From assembly GCF_007753265.1 (NCBI RefSeq), contig NZ_CP036349.1, forward strand, positions 496,001 through 560,000: 64,000 nt of DNA, written 5' to 3'. Position 1 is the stretch's first letter; each line of letters begins with the position of its first letter. Below, piece by piece: positions 52,602-60,985 of this stretch. The position numbers were made by a program, and so were the translations under genes. The notes below the pieces were generated by a model. It worked only from the letters and a program-made list of their open reading frames with translations. It did no database searches and was not told the DNA's origin. Origin of the DNA: Botrimarina mediterranea (GTDB lineage Bacteria; Planctomycetota; Planctomycetia; Pirellulales; Lacipirellulaceae).

Positions 52602-53954
52602 TTGATCGTTACTATCCTGCTCGGCGTCGTCACGCTGTTCGTCCTGGTGGGGGCGTTCTTCGCCTCGAAGTACTGGCACTGGGCCCACGTGCTCGTGCTG
52701 GTCGCCTTCTACTTCGCAGCCGTTGGCTACGCGATTCTGGCTGCCCGGTCGCTCGACACGCGACTGCAGTATCAGAAGCAGCTCGCCGAAGCCGAGGTGA
52801 ATCTCGAGCAGCAAGTTGTCCTCAACGACGCGATGAAGCGCGGCACGCAGGACCCGCAACTCGTGAATCAGCTCGCGGCGCGAGAGATCCTCGCTGCGCA
52901 GGATGCCGAGTCGTTCCCCGGTGTCGTGCAGCAAGAGCACGTGCTGCGGATGCAGAACCGATCACGTGGCCGCGTGTGGCGGAACGTGATTCCGCTGGGC
53001 GCGCCGAACCCCGAGACCGGCGCCGTCGAAGTGGGCTTCAACGAGAAGCGTCCCGCCGGCGCGGCGGCCGAAGGTGAAGCCATCGAAGGAGAAGAGCCGC
53101 CGATCGAAGGTGAAGAGGCCGCGGCCGAGCCCGCGGAGCGGACGCCGCTCGAACTCGAGCCGGATTCGATCGTCTACGTCTTCGAGGCCGGTCCACTCGA
53201 GGGAACCGACGGCCAGTCCACGAACCAATACCTCGGCGAATTCCGCATCGATTCGGTCGAGCCGGCAGCACGCACAGCGGTGTTAGAGCCACTCGATCAC
53301 TTGGCGACCGACCCCTACGCGACCGACCGCCTCATCAAGAGCTCGCAACGCAACGCCCCCTGGATCGTCTACCGATCAATGCCCGCCGACGACCGCGACC
53401 TGTTCGCCGGCATGGACGAGGAGACCCTCCGCCGCTTACTCCCCGAGCAAGTGGTCGAGGAGTACCTGCGCGATGGAACCCCGGCCCAGCCAGACGACCC
53501 CGAGGCGCGCCTCGTTTCGATCGACGCCGACGGCAACATTGTCCCGCCCGACGAGGCCGAAGAGCGCGGCGTCGCGAAGATCTATCGCCGCCGGATGCGC
53601 GACTACGCCCTCATCCTCAACAACCTCGAAGCCCAGCGGGCCGAGCTGGTGTCGCGCCGGCTGTCGTTGGAGTCGGACATCGCCAAGCTCAACACGGCCC
53701 TCGCCGGCGCCAAGGAGCTGACCGCTTATCGCGAACAAGAGCTGGCGAAGTGGCAAGCCGACTTTGCCGCGGTCGAACGCGAGCGACAAGCCATCAATAG
53801 CCACAAGGCGGCGTTGCTCGCCCAGGTCGACAACGCGCGGCGGTTGCTAGACCAGACCCTCGAGCAGAACGCACAACTCGCCTCGGCGCGCCTCTCAGAA
53901 CGCGGCTCGCTCACTCCGATCGGCCCCGGCGAACTCGACGTGGACGCGCTGTAG
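52602..53954 (+). CDS. Membrane-anchored coiled-coil protein, planctomycete-type hypothetical
   Basis: 450 aa from a TTG that directly precedes two transmembrane helices (about 1-20, IVTILLGVVTLFVLVGAFFA, and 27-47, WAHVLVLVAFYFAAVGYAIL). A coiled coil follows (DTRLQYQKQLAEAEVNLEQQ), then a beta-rich middle domain (about 110-290) interrupted by an acidic repeat (EGEAIEGEEPPIEGEEAAAE). The C-terminal ~130 residues are a long coiled coil (NNLEAQRAELVSRRLSLESD, and more). No catalytic motif is seen and no family recognised. The TTG start is uncertain, but no ATG lies before the hydrophobic segment. Confidence 0.7.
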   Translation: MIVTILLGVVTLFVLVGAFFASKYWHWAHVLVLVAFYFAAVGYAILAARSLDTRLQYQKQLAEAEVNLEQQVVLNDAMKRGTQDPQLVNQLAAREILAAQDAESFPGVVQQEHVLRMQNRSRGRVWRNVIPLGAPNPETGAVEVGFNEKRPAGAAAEGEAIEGEEPPIEGEEAAAEPAERTPLELEPDSIVYVFEAGPLEGTDGQSTNQYLGEFRIDSVEPAARTAVLEPLDHLATDPYATDRLIKSSQRNAPWIVYRSMPADDRDLFAGMDEETLRRLLPEQVVEEYLRDGTPAQPDDPEARLVSIDADGNIVPPDEAEERGVAKIYRRRMRDYALILNNLEAQRAELVSRRLSLESDIAKLNTALAGAKELTAYREQELAKWQADFAAVERERQAINSHKAALLAQVDNARRLLDQTLEQNAQLASARLSERGSLTPIGPGELDVDAL

Positions 53955-54042
53955 ATCGCGGTCAGCTTTCAGCGGTCAGCTTTGCGGTACAATCCGTGAG
54001 TTGGATGCTGATCGTTGAATGCGACACCGCAGGAGTTCCGCC

Positions 54043-54357
54043 ATGCTGTTGGCGACGACCACGACGCCCGATCGGGCGACCGCCGACGCGATCGCCTCGG
54101 CGCTTGTTGAAAAACGGCTCGCGGCTTGTGTGCAGGTGTCGGGGCCGATCACCAGTGTCTATCGCTGGCAGGGCGCCGTGGAAACGAGCGAGGAGTGGCT
54201 CTGCACGGCGAAGACGACCGTCGAGCGTTGGCACGACTTGATGGCGCTGGTGCAGGAGATGCATCCGTACCAGACGCCCGAGATCATCGCGACGCCGATA
54301 GACCAGGCGTCGGAAGCGTACGAGGTTTGGGTGCGCGGGGAGGTTTCGGCAGAGTGA
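54043..54357 (+). CDS. cutA: CutA-type divalent-cation tolerance protein
   Basis: 104 aa from an ATG with AGGAG seven bases upstream. It is a small trimeric PII-like-fold protein: LLATTTTPDRATADAIASAL, VEKRLAACVQVSGPITSVYR and WQGAVETSEEWLCTAKTTVE carry the CutA signatures (TTxPD, LAACVQ, Y.W.G.......E). The HPYQTPEIIATPI block near the end is also typical. The Cys in LAACVQ is the family copper-ligand candidate. The molecular role of CutA proteins is still debated. Confidence 0.93.
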   Translation: MLLATTTTPDRATADAIASALVEKRLAACVQVSGPITSVYRWQGAVETSEEWLCTAKTTVERWHDLMALVQEMHPYQTPEIIATPIDQASEAYEVWVRGEVSAE

Positions 54358-54362
54358 GTTGG

Positions 54363-54406
54363 TTTGATTCTTAGCCGGGGGCTGCCGCCACCGGCTAAGA
54401 ATCAAA
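54363..54406. repeat. Perfect 16-bp-arm hairpin between cutA and the wza-like gene
   Basis: TTTGATTCTTAGCCGG (54363-54378) and its exact reverse complement (54391-54406) flank a 12-base loop. It lies six bases after the cutA stop, with no T-tract on the plus strand. It may act as a bidirectional transcription barrier between convergent genes or be a repeat (a similar CTAGCCGTGGGCGGTAGCCC lies at 54432-54451). Confidence 0.75.
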
Positions 54407-54481
54407 CGAAGGGTTCGCGACTCGAAGGCGTCCTAGCCGTGGGCGGTAGCCCTCGGAGAACCTCACGGCAAGCGTTCAACC

Positions 54482-55792
54482 TCACCGTGTCGTAATGATC
54501 GAGCTCACCGACCCGAACCCCTGCCCCCACAAGACCTCGACGGGGACCGCCGCGTAAACGCCGCGGGTGAAGACCTGCTCGATGAAATCGTCGAGCACCT
54601 CGATCGGCGACTTCGGCACGAGCACGATGTCGGAGTCGTTCAGCCAGATCTCGTCGGCGGGGACAGGCCGCTTACCGTACAACGCGCCGCGGACGTCGAC
54701 CATCGTCGCCATCAGACGCCAGTCGTCGCCGCGGCGGAAGACGACGACCTGACGCAGGTTCGAGCCATTGGTCCAGCTGCCGGCTAACGCGATCGCTTGC
54801 ATGACAGTCGTCGGGCCTTTTAGCTCGAACTGACCGGGCTGTCCGACTTCGCCGAGCACGTAGATGAATCGCGGCGCGCGTTTCTCGAGCGCCACGGTGA
54901 CCGTCACGCCGGGGATGACCGAGGCGTAGCGGGCGTCGATCTCGCGCGACGCCTCTTCTAGCGTCAGACCTTGCAGGTAGACGCCGTCGATCGACGGCAG
55001 TTGGATCGTTCCTGACGGCGTGATCGTCTGCGTGATCTGCCGCCCGCCGATGATGCCGCCTCTGCCGTCGACGGTCTCGAGCAAGTCCTCGAGCTTCGTG
55101 TTGACCTGGATCGGCGTGACGGTGATCGCGGGGACGTTGTAGTATTTCTTGAATCGCTCTTCGAGGTCTTCTTGCAGAGCGACAATGCCGCGACCCGCCG
55201 CGGGGACGCGACCCACCAGCGGCAGCGTGATCATCCCGTCGGGCTGGACGACGACCTCGCGGCTGAGGCTGTCTTGCGACGTGGCGCCGGCCGTCTCGGC
55301 GCTAGCCGATGCCGACACGCCCGCCGTCAAGGACTCGACGCGGACGCGGTCGCCGACTTCGAGTTCGTAAGGCTTCGACAGGACCTGACGGCTGCGCATG
55401 AAGCGGAGCGTCAACGAGTCGTCGACGCGTAGCCGGTACTCGGGGACGTGCGCCGTACGGGCGTGGCCGACGTATTCGCCTTGGGCGTAGCGTTGCCAGT
55501 CAATGGCGCCGCGCGAGTCCCAGCCAACCTCGCCGCCACCGTCACAGCCGTTGCACGCCGTTGTGCCATCGACGCCCCAGATGGCGTGCGGCGCGGCGGG
55601 GTTCGCGCACGGGCCCGCGACGCAACTGCCGGGGCCGTCCTGCTCGACGCAGGGCTGCGTCGCGCAGGGTTGGGTCGCGCAGGGCATCGGATCGACGAGC
55701 ATCGCCGGCGGCGCCGCGAGCGCGCTCACTGCCAGGCTAAGCAAGCCGAGCAGGGCGATCGCGGGCTTCGTCGTGGAGAGTCGAAGGGTCAT
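54482..55792 (-). CDS. Polysaccharide export protein (Wza-like, SLBB domains)
   Basis: About 436 aa from MTLRLSTTKPAIALLGLLSL, which opens a signal peptide. Directly after it comes a Cys-rich stretch with nine Cys in about 60 residues (e.g. CATQPCATQPCVEQDGPGSC, then ACNGCDGG). Then poly-export: EYRLRVDDSLTLRFMRSRQV, YELEVGDRVRVESL, VVVQPDGMITLPLVGRVPAAG, and SLBB-type repeats (TITPSGTIQLPSIDGVYLQG; APRFIYVLGEVGQPGQFELK, GPTTVMQAIALAGSWTNGSN). Such proteins form the outer-membrane channel for capsule or exopolysaccharide. No lipobox is obvious; the Cys-rich segment is not typical. The TPR-like gene precedes it by 20 bp. Confidence 0.87.
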   Translation of the reverse strand: MTLRLSTTKPAIALLGLLSLAVSALAAPPAMLVDPMPCATQPCATQPCVEQDGPGSCVAGPCANPAAPHAIWGVDGTTACNGCDGGGEVGWDSRGAIDWQRYAQGEYVGHARTAHVPEYRLRVDDSLTLRFMRSRQVLSKPYELEVGDRVRVESLTAGVSASASAETAGATSQDSLSREVVVQPDGMITLPLVGRVPAAGRGIVALQEDLEERFKKYYNVPAITVTPIQVNTKLEDLLETVDGRGGIIGGRQITQTITPSGTIQLPSIDGVYLQGLTLEEASREIDARYASVIPGVTVTVALEKRAPRFIYVLGEVGQPGQFELKGPTTVMQAIALAGSWTNGSNLRQVVVFRRGDDWRLMATMVDVRGALYGKRPVPADEIWLNDSDIVLVPKSPIEVLDDFIEQVFTRGVYAAVPVEVLWGQGFGSVSSIITTR

Positions 55793-55812
55793 CGTCAGAC
55801 CAAAGGCCTCGG

Positions 55813-57588
55813 TTAGCGGTAGACGCGTGGCTGCGATGCGACGGCGGGCGGCGCGGTGGGCTGCGGCTGGAAGGCCGGTTCTTTCGACCAGCCCGTCGCC
55901 CGTTTGGCGCGCTCGACGAAGCCCCGCCACCCGCTCGGTTGGGCCCGCTGCGGCGCCGGGGCTTGTTGCGGCGCCGGGGCCTGCTGCGACGCGGGGGCGT
56001 AGACCTGCCGGGTGTTGGACGATCCAACGGGAGCGGCGGCGGGCGTCGCCGCCGCGACGCTCGGCGCCCGACCCGCGGGTGGCGATTGTCGGAAGGCGTT
56101 CGGATCGACCCACTCGACGCCGTGGCGACGCGACACTTCGCCCGCCGCGCGTTCGCGTTGCGCGAGCTTCTCACTCTCCTGCTTGGCGGCGACGGCGGCT
56201 TGTTCGCGGCCGAGCTTGTCTTCGATCGCGGCGAGGTTGGCGTGCACCGTGGCGATCGCGCCCGGCTGCGACGCGGCGGCCTGCAGCACACGGCTTGCTT
56301 GTTCGTAGCGCCCGTCTTGTGCGAGCCGCACGCCGAGCTCGTTCGCCGCCAGGAAGTTTTGCGAGTGGGCATCCACCGCGGCGCGGTACATCACGAGGCT
56401 CTTGCGGCCGGCGGTCGCGTCGCCGCCCTGGGCCTCGAGCCGGGCGTACGACTTGCCGAGGCCATACAACGCCATCGAACCAGCGGGCTCGTCGGCGACC
56501 GCTTCGGCGAGGCACACCGCGGCGTGCTGCGAGTACTGGGCGATCGCCTCGTGCGGCGCGACGGGGCCCGCTTCGTTCGTGAGCCGCACGCCGTGCGAAC
56601 TGGCGATCGCGGCGACGTCGAGTTCGGCCTCGAGCGCGGTCCCCTTGGGGACGAAGTCGTCGGCCTCGTCGAGCTTGCGCAAGCCCTCGGCGAGGACCGT
56701 CGCGCACCGCGTCGAGCCTTCGGTGGCGTCTTTCGCGAGCGCGACCTTGCGGAGCACCTCGATGAACTTCGCGCGGGCCGCATAGACGGCGCCGCTCTTG
56801 CCGAGCTCGAAGCCGGCCTGCACCTCGGGCTCGAGTCGGCGGCTGAGGTCTTTGGTGGACGCGGTGTAGCTAAGCAACGCCTCGTTGTCGGCCGTTGCGA
56901 GTTCGAGGAGCTCGCGCGGCGTTGTGTCGGGCACGATGGCCTTCAAGACGGGCTTTGCCGGTTCATTGATCGCCGACGTCTCGGCGCCACCCGACGGCGG
57001 CGCCGCGGCTTCGATCGAGGTTGACGCCGTGGTGGACTTGAAGCTCGGAGGCCCTTCCCAGTGGCCCGGGTTGGGGTCCAGCGTCTTCGGGAAAGCAGGG
57101 CCTCCGGCGGCGCGCGCCGCCACGCGCGGCGGGGGTTGCATTGTCGGCAAGCCGGGGATCGAGTCGTCCTCGGGAGGGCCGAACGCCGCCGGGTTGTAGA
57201 TCATGGTGGCGCCCCCTTCGACGTTGGTCGTTGGGAAAGGGGCCGTTATCGGGTAGTCGGCCGTTCGGGCGGCGACGGGCGTCGTCACCGGGACCGTCGG
57301 CGGGGTGACGGGTTCGTAAGCCGGCGGCTCGAACGAAGGCGGCGTGGCCATCGCCGTTGCGAGATCGTCGTCGCCAAGCGGCGAGACGGCGCCCTCCGGC
57401 AGGTGGTACGACGCGATCGGCTCGGCGGAGACGTCGATCGGCGCTTCGCTGACTGCGACTACCGGCGCGCCGCCGTACCGCTGGGCGAGCACGACCACCG
57501 TCGCGACGCCGAACGCCAGCGTCATCAGCACGCCGCCCAAGGCGGCGGCTAGACGGAGGGTTGCTCGCTTCGGATTCGCGGCTTCCAT
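55813..57588 (-). CDS. Membrane-anchored TPR-like protein, partner of the export gene
   Basis: About 591 aa from the ATG of MEAANPKRATLRLAAALGGV; a TTG 69 bases upstream is less likely. One transmembrane helix (about 15-37, LMTLAFGVATVVVLAQRYGG) is followed by a Pro/Thr-rich periplasmic linker (about 60-200) and a helical-repeat region (about 225-480) with TPR-like pairs: AVCLAEAVADEPAGSMALYG, LGKSYARLEAQGGDATAGRK, FLAANELGVRLAQDGRYEQA. The C-terminus is a Gln/Ala/Pro low-complexity stretch (APAPQQAPAPQRAQ). It is 20 bp ahead of the Wza-like gene, so a joint role in polysaccharide export is inferred. Confidence 0.78.
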   Translation of the reverse strand: MEAANPKRATLRLAAALGGVLMTLAFGVATVVVLAQRYGGAPVVAVSEAPIDVSAEPIASYHLPEGAVSPLGDDDLATAMATPPSFEPPAYEPVTPPTVPVTTPVAARTADYPITAPFPTTNVEGGATMIYNPAAFGPPEDDSIPGLPTMQPPPRVAARAAGGPAFPKTLDPNPGHWEGPPSFKSTTASTSIEAAAPPSGGAETSAINEPAKPVLKAIVPDTTPRELLELATADNEALLSYTASTKDLSRRLEPEVQAGFELGKSGAVYAARAKFIEVLRKVALAKDATEGSTRCATVLAEGLRKLDEADDFVPKGTALEAELDVAAIASSHGVRLTNEAGPVAPHEAIAQYSQHAAVCLAEAVADEPAGSMALYGLGKSYARLEAQGGDATAGRKSLVMYRAAVDAHSQNFLAANELGVRLAQDGRYEQASRVLQAAASQPGAIATVHANLAAIEDKLGREQAAVAAKQESEKLAQRERAAGEVSRRHGVEWVDPNAFRQSPPAGRAPSVAAATPAAAPVGSSNTRQVYAPASQQAPAPQQAPAPQRAQPSGWRGFVERAKRATGWSKEPAFQPQPTAPPAVASQPRVYR

Positions 57589-57855
57589 GCCAGACAGCTC
57601 GGAGTTGCGACGCGGTCCGCCGGCGTCCTTGCCAAGCGGCGAACGGCGGGCTTTCAATCGATGGGGCTACTGCGGATGCAGCAGTTCCACCGACATAATG
57701 GCGCGGTCGTCCGCCTGTAGGTTCGGAAGCACACAACCCGGGCGACTAGCAAAACCGGCAACCGCTTCACGCCGTTTGCTAGCCCGTCGTGGCGCATCCG
57801 GCAAAGCTTGCCCGGGCGCTGCTAGCAACGCCCCAACGCTGCCAGCAGCGACAGC

Positions 57856-58839
57856 TCAGAAGAGCCGCTTCTGCGGTTCGGGCGCCAGCGGTTCGGCGTT
57901 CCAACCGCGGGTGCGCAGCTCGTCGACAAACGACCGCGGCCCGTGCGTGCAGAGCACGCGCGAGGGTTCGACGCGTTCGACGAATTCGATCAGTTGGTCG
58001 AAGTCGGCGTGGTCTGAGAGCGGGAGGGCGTGGTCCACGTTCAGGCGATAAGGGGCGTTCGGCGCCGCGGCCCAGCCCGTGACGGCGATCGACGTGACCG
58101 CCCCGAGTCCCGGCAATCGGTAAGCCTTCATCCCTTGAGGCAGCGTGACCACGGCGTGGCCGGCGAGCGGCCGGGCGCCGTTGCGGACCTCGTAGCAGGT
58201 CACGTCGGCGTCGCCGGTTGCTAGCGTCACGCCACAGGCCTCGTAGACGCGGCTCATCTTCCAGACCACCGGGTGCTGCATCACGGGGACGCCGTGCTGG
58301 GTGAGCAGCTTAGTGACCTCTTGGCTCTTGCCGAGGGCGTAAGCGTGGATGACGGGAGTGCGCCCGTCGGCGAAGGCGCCGTGGACCGTTTCGAGCAGTT
58401 GCTGGATGACCACGCTGCGTGGCGGCAGGCGGTAGTCGGGCCGGCCGAAGGTCGACTCCATCACCAGCCAGTCGGCGTGGCGGGGCTCGCAGGGGGCGGC
58501 CGTGGCCGACTCGCCGAGCTTGAAGTCGCCCGTGTAGAGCAGCGACCGCTCGCCGTCGTCCGCCAGCAGCATCGCCGACCCGAGGCAGTGGCCCGCCCCC
58601 AATGCCGTCAGCCGCAGCGGCCCGAAGTCGATCGCCTCGCCCAGCCGCATCTCCCGAACCGCCCGCCGCCCCATCCGGGCCTGGTACAGCCGGCCGGTCT
58701 CGGGCGTGCAGAGCGCCAGCTCGTGCCGGGCCATATGGTCGGCATGGGCATGCGACACAAACGACCGCGCCTGACGACGGCGAACGTCGAGCCAGAGGCG
58801 CGCCCCGGTGAGAAGCAGTCCGTCTTCGTAAGCAAACAA
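57856..58839 (-). CDS. Metallo-beta-lactamase/beta-CASP hydrolase (exonuclease-like)
   Basis: 327 aa from a TTG. The metal motif SHAHADHMARHE is near the N-terminus, followed by GAGHCLGSAMLLAD and TGDFKLGES, then LVMESTFGRPDYRLPPRSVV and the beta-CASP-type AYALGKSQEVTKLL. LPLSDHADFDQLIEFVERVE supplies the late His of the CASP group. The N-terminus (EDGLLLTGARLWLDVRR) and length resemble the MBL-fold exonucleases that accompany DNA ligase in ligase-associated repair clusters or COG1236 RNA-processing relatives. No ligase is adjacent. The gene is divergent from uppP. Confidence 0.83.
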   Translation of the reverse strand: MFAYEDGLLLTGARLWLDVRRRQARSFVSHAHADHMARHELALCTPETGRLYQARMGRRAVREMRLGEAIDFGPLRLTALGAGHCLGSAMLLADDGERSLLYTGDFKLGESATAAPCEPRHADWLVMESTFGRPDYRLPPRSVVIQQLLETVHGAFADGRTPVIHAYALGKSQEVTKLLTQHGVPVMQHPVVWKMSRVYEACGVTLATGDADVTCYEVRNGARPLAGHAVVTLPQGMKAYRLPGLGAVTSIAVTGWAAAPNAPYRLNVDHALPLSDHADFDQLIEFVERVEPSRVLCTHGPRSFVDELRTRGWNAEPLAPEPQKRLF

Positions 58840-58844
58840 TGTCG

Positions 58845-58968
58845 CGAAAGGGGGAAAGTGGAAAGGGGAATGCGGAAAGCTTCGCAGCCGAGCATAATAC
58901 GGCCCCGCCTAATCGGCGCCCCCCGCTTGCGTCGTTCCCCTTTCAACTTTCCGCTTTCCCCTTTTCCC
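58845..58968. repeat. Purine/pyrimidine-biased inverted repeat (GGGGAAAGCGGAAAG family)
   Basis: GGGGGAAAGTGGAAAGGGGA (about 58850-58869) on the left is mirrored by CCCCTTTCAACTTTCCGCTT (58937-58956) and TCCCCTTTTCCC on the right. It ends two bases before the uppP ATG and occupies the whole promoter region between the two divergent genes. Confidence 0.6.
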
Positions 58969-58970
58969 GC

Positions 58971-59813
58971 ATGGGTTGGACCGAAATCCTCCTGCTCGCC
59001 ATCGTCCAAGGTCTCACGGAGTTCTTGCCGGTGAGTTCGTCGGGCCACTTGGTGGTCGGCAACGCGCTGCTGGGCGCCCTCGGTTATCCGCTGGCGAAGG
59101 ACTTGGTGGAGGTGAGCATCGCGCTGCACATGGGGACGCTGGCGAGCGTGCTGGTGTACTACCGCCGCGAAATCGCGCGGATGCTCGGAACGGATCGGCG
59201 AGTGATCCCGCTCTTGATCTTGGCGACGATCCCCGCAGCGATCGTTGGCGTCGGCATCAAGAAGGGGCTCCCCGAAACGGTGCAAACACAGGTGCTCGAC
59301 AACATCGTGCTGGTGGGCTTCATGCTGCCGGTGACCGCGATGATCCTCGTCGCCGCCTCGCGCCGTATGGCGGGAACGACCGAGTACCCGCAAATGAGTT
59401 GGGGCCAAGCGCTCGCGATCGGCGTGGCGCAGTCGTTTGCGATCCTGCCAGGCGTCAGCCGGAGTGGTTCGACGATCGCGGCGGGCCTCGGCGCCGGGCT
59501 GACGCGCGAGAGCGCTTCGACGTTCGCCTTCTTGATGGCGATCCCCGCGATTCTCGGCGCCGGCGTGCTGGAGATGCTCGACGTGCTTAAGGAGGGGACA
59601 ACGGGCACGCCTGTCGCGCGGCTCGCGGTGGGGTTTGTGGTCTCGTTCGTCGTCGGACTGGCGGCGCTCGCGCTGCTGATACAGTTCGTGAAACGCGGCA
59701 GGCTCGCCGTCTTCGCTTGGTACCTCGTCCCGCTGGGGATCGCGGTGCTCGTGTGGCAGCTGGGTCTTGTGTCGCAATGGGGCTTCGCCGGCGAGGTGGC
59801 GACGGGAGGATGA
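58971..59813 (+). CDS. uppP: Undecaprenyl-diphosphatase
   Basis: 280 aa from the ATG of MGWTEILLLAIVQGLTEFLP; the longer frame reads the repeat. UppP removes a phosphate from undecaprenyl pyrophosphate so the lipid carrier can be reused in cell-wall and polysaccharide synthesis. Signatures: GLTEFLPVSSSGHLVV (motif 1) and ILPGVSRSGSTIAAG (motif 2), with about eight transmembrane helices. It overlaps the downstream methyltransferase by ATGA. Confidence 0.95.
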   Translation: MGWTEILLLAIVQGLTEFLPVSSSGHLVVGNALLGALGYPLAKDLVEVSIALHMGTLASVLVYYRREIARMLGTDRRVIPLLILATIPAAIVGVGIKKGLPETVQTQVLDNIVLVGFMLPVTAMILVAASRRMAGTTEYPQMSWGQALAIGVAQSFAILPGVSRSGSTIAAGLGAGLTRESASTFAFLMAIPAILGAGVLEMLDVLKEGTTGTPVARLAVGFVVSFVVGLAALALLIQFVKRGRLAVFAWYLVPLGIAVLVWQLGLVSQWGFAGEVATGG

Positions 59814-60733
59814 ACAGCGCAAGCGACAACACGGCGGGTGACAGGGCGGGGAGCGACTGGCCCGACTACGAGCTGGTGGACTTCGGCGCCGGCCGGCGAT
59901 TGGAGCGCTTTGGCGAATGGCTGCTCGACCGCCCCTGCCCTGCCGCGATCGACGGCGCCAAGCAAACGCCCGCCGCGTGGCGCGACGCGATCGCGCGATA
60001 CGACGGCGCCCGCGCGACCGACGGCGATTGGACACCCAAGCCGAAGAAGTGGGCAAACGATGCGGCAATCAGCGTCCCGCTCGGCGGTGACCGGGAGTTC
60101 ACGCTCGGTCTAACGCCCACACCCGCGGGGCAGATCGGCGTCTTTCCTGAGCAACTGGTGAACTGGCGCTGGATCGCGGAGCGAACCGCAAGGCTCGCCG
60201 CTCTGCGGCCTAGCGACCCACCAAGGGTGCTGAATCTCTTCGCCTACACCGGCGGGAGCACGCTCGCCGCCGCGGTCGCCGGCGCCGCGGTGACGCACGT
60301 CGACGCGTCAAAGCCTTCCGTCGAACTCGCCAAGCAAAACGCCGAGCGTTCGGGCCTCGCCGACGCGCCGGTGCGGTGGATCGTCGAGGACGTGCTGCGT
60401 TACTGTCAGCGCGAAGTGAAACGCGGCTCGCGCTACGACGCGGTGATCCTCGACCCACCAACCTACGGCCACGGCCCCAAGGGCGAAGCGTGGCGCCTCG
60501 GGCGCGACCTGCCTGTGCTGCTCGAACTCTGCGCGACGCTCGTCGACCGCGCCCCGCAGTTCTTCCTGGCGACGTGTCACACGCCCGGCGTCGGCCCCGC
60601 GGAACTGTCGGCGTACCTCTCCGACGCGGTCGTCGGCCACTGCGGCCAACCCCCGGCGAGCGGCCGCTTGTGGCTGGCCACTCCGACGGGCCGGCGCCTG
60701 GAGAGCGGCGTGTGGGCCCGCTGGCCTCGGTAG
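59810..60733 (+). CDS. Class I SAM-dependent methyltransferase (RlmI/RlmK-like)
   Basis: 307 aa from an ATG overlapping the uppP stop. The fold is clear: motif I VLNLFAYTGGSTLAAAVAGA, the acidic end VTHVDASKPSVELAKQNAER, and motif IV VILDPPTYGHGPKGEAW, with the DPPxYG block of RlmI-type 23S rRNA cytosine-C5 and related methyltransferases. The N-terminal half (WPDYELVDFGAGRRLERFGE, PKPKKWANDAAISVPLGGDR) is that of the planctomycete/cyanobacterial SAM-methyltransferase group rather than a PUA domain, so the exact RNA target is uncertain. A C-terminal catalytic Cys is suggested by FFLATCHTPGVG. Confidence 0.82.
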   Translation: MNSASDNTAGDRAGSDWPDYELVDFGAGRRLERFGEWLLDRPCPAAIDGAKQTPAAWRDAIARYDGARATDGDWTPKPKKWANDAAISVPLGGDREFTLGLTPTPAGQIGVFPEQLVNWRWIAERTARLAALRPSDPPRVLNLFAYTGGSTLAAAVAGAAVTHVDASKPSVELAKQNAERSGLADAPVRWIVEDVLRYCQREVKRGSRYDAVILDPPTYGHGPKGEAWRLGRDLPVLLELCATLVDRAPQFFLATCHTPGVGPAELSAYLSDAVVGHCGQPPASGRLWLATPTGRRLESGVWARWPR

Positions 60734-60770
60734 GGCGGTATACTCTTTCGATGACACCGAGGGATAACTC

Positions 60771-60980
60771 ATGATGGTTCTAGAAGTAACAATCATCGAA
60801 GGCAACCCGGCGTTAGTTCTTCCAACGGAACTTGCTGATCGATTGGGATTGGTTGAAGGAAGCCAAGTCGAAATCGACGATGCGAACTTTCGACCGATTG
60901 CCGAGCACGAGCGGCAAATGCAGGTCGCTAGAAGTATCATGCGTGAAGACAGTGAGGCTCTGCGCGATCTCGCAAAGTAG
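60771..60980 (+). CDS. Orphan AbrB/MazE-type DNA-binding protein
   Basis: 69 aa from the first of two ATGs. The N-terminal ~45 residues (EVTIIEGNPALVLPTELADR, LGLVEGSQVEIDD) fit the swapped-hairpin AbrB/MazE/SpoVT fold; the tail is a charged helix (MQVARSIMREDSEALRDLAK) as in antitoxins. GC is clearly lower than that of its neighbours. No toxin follows: the next gene, five bases on, is an alpha/beta hydrolase. It is an orphan antitoxin or a small transcription factor; the low GC hints at transfer. Confidence 0.75.
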   Translation: MMVLEVTIIEGNPALVLPTELADRLGLVEGSQVEIDDANFRPIAEHERQMQVARSIMREDSEALRDLAK

Positions 60981-60985
60981 AACCG

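Noticed and set aside
53962-54405. 147-codon minus-strand frame over cutA
   Set aside because: cutA on the plus strand has a ribosome site and family motifs; the antisense frame has neither.
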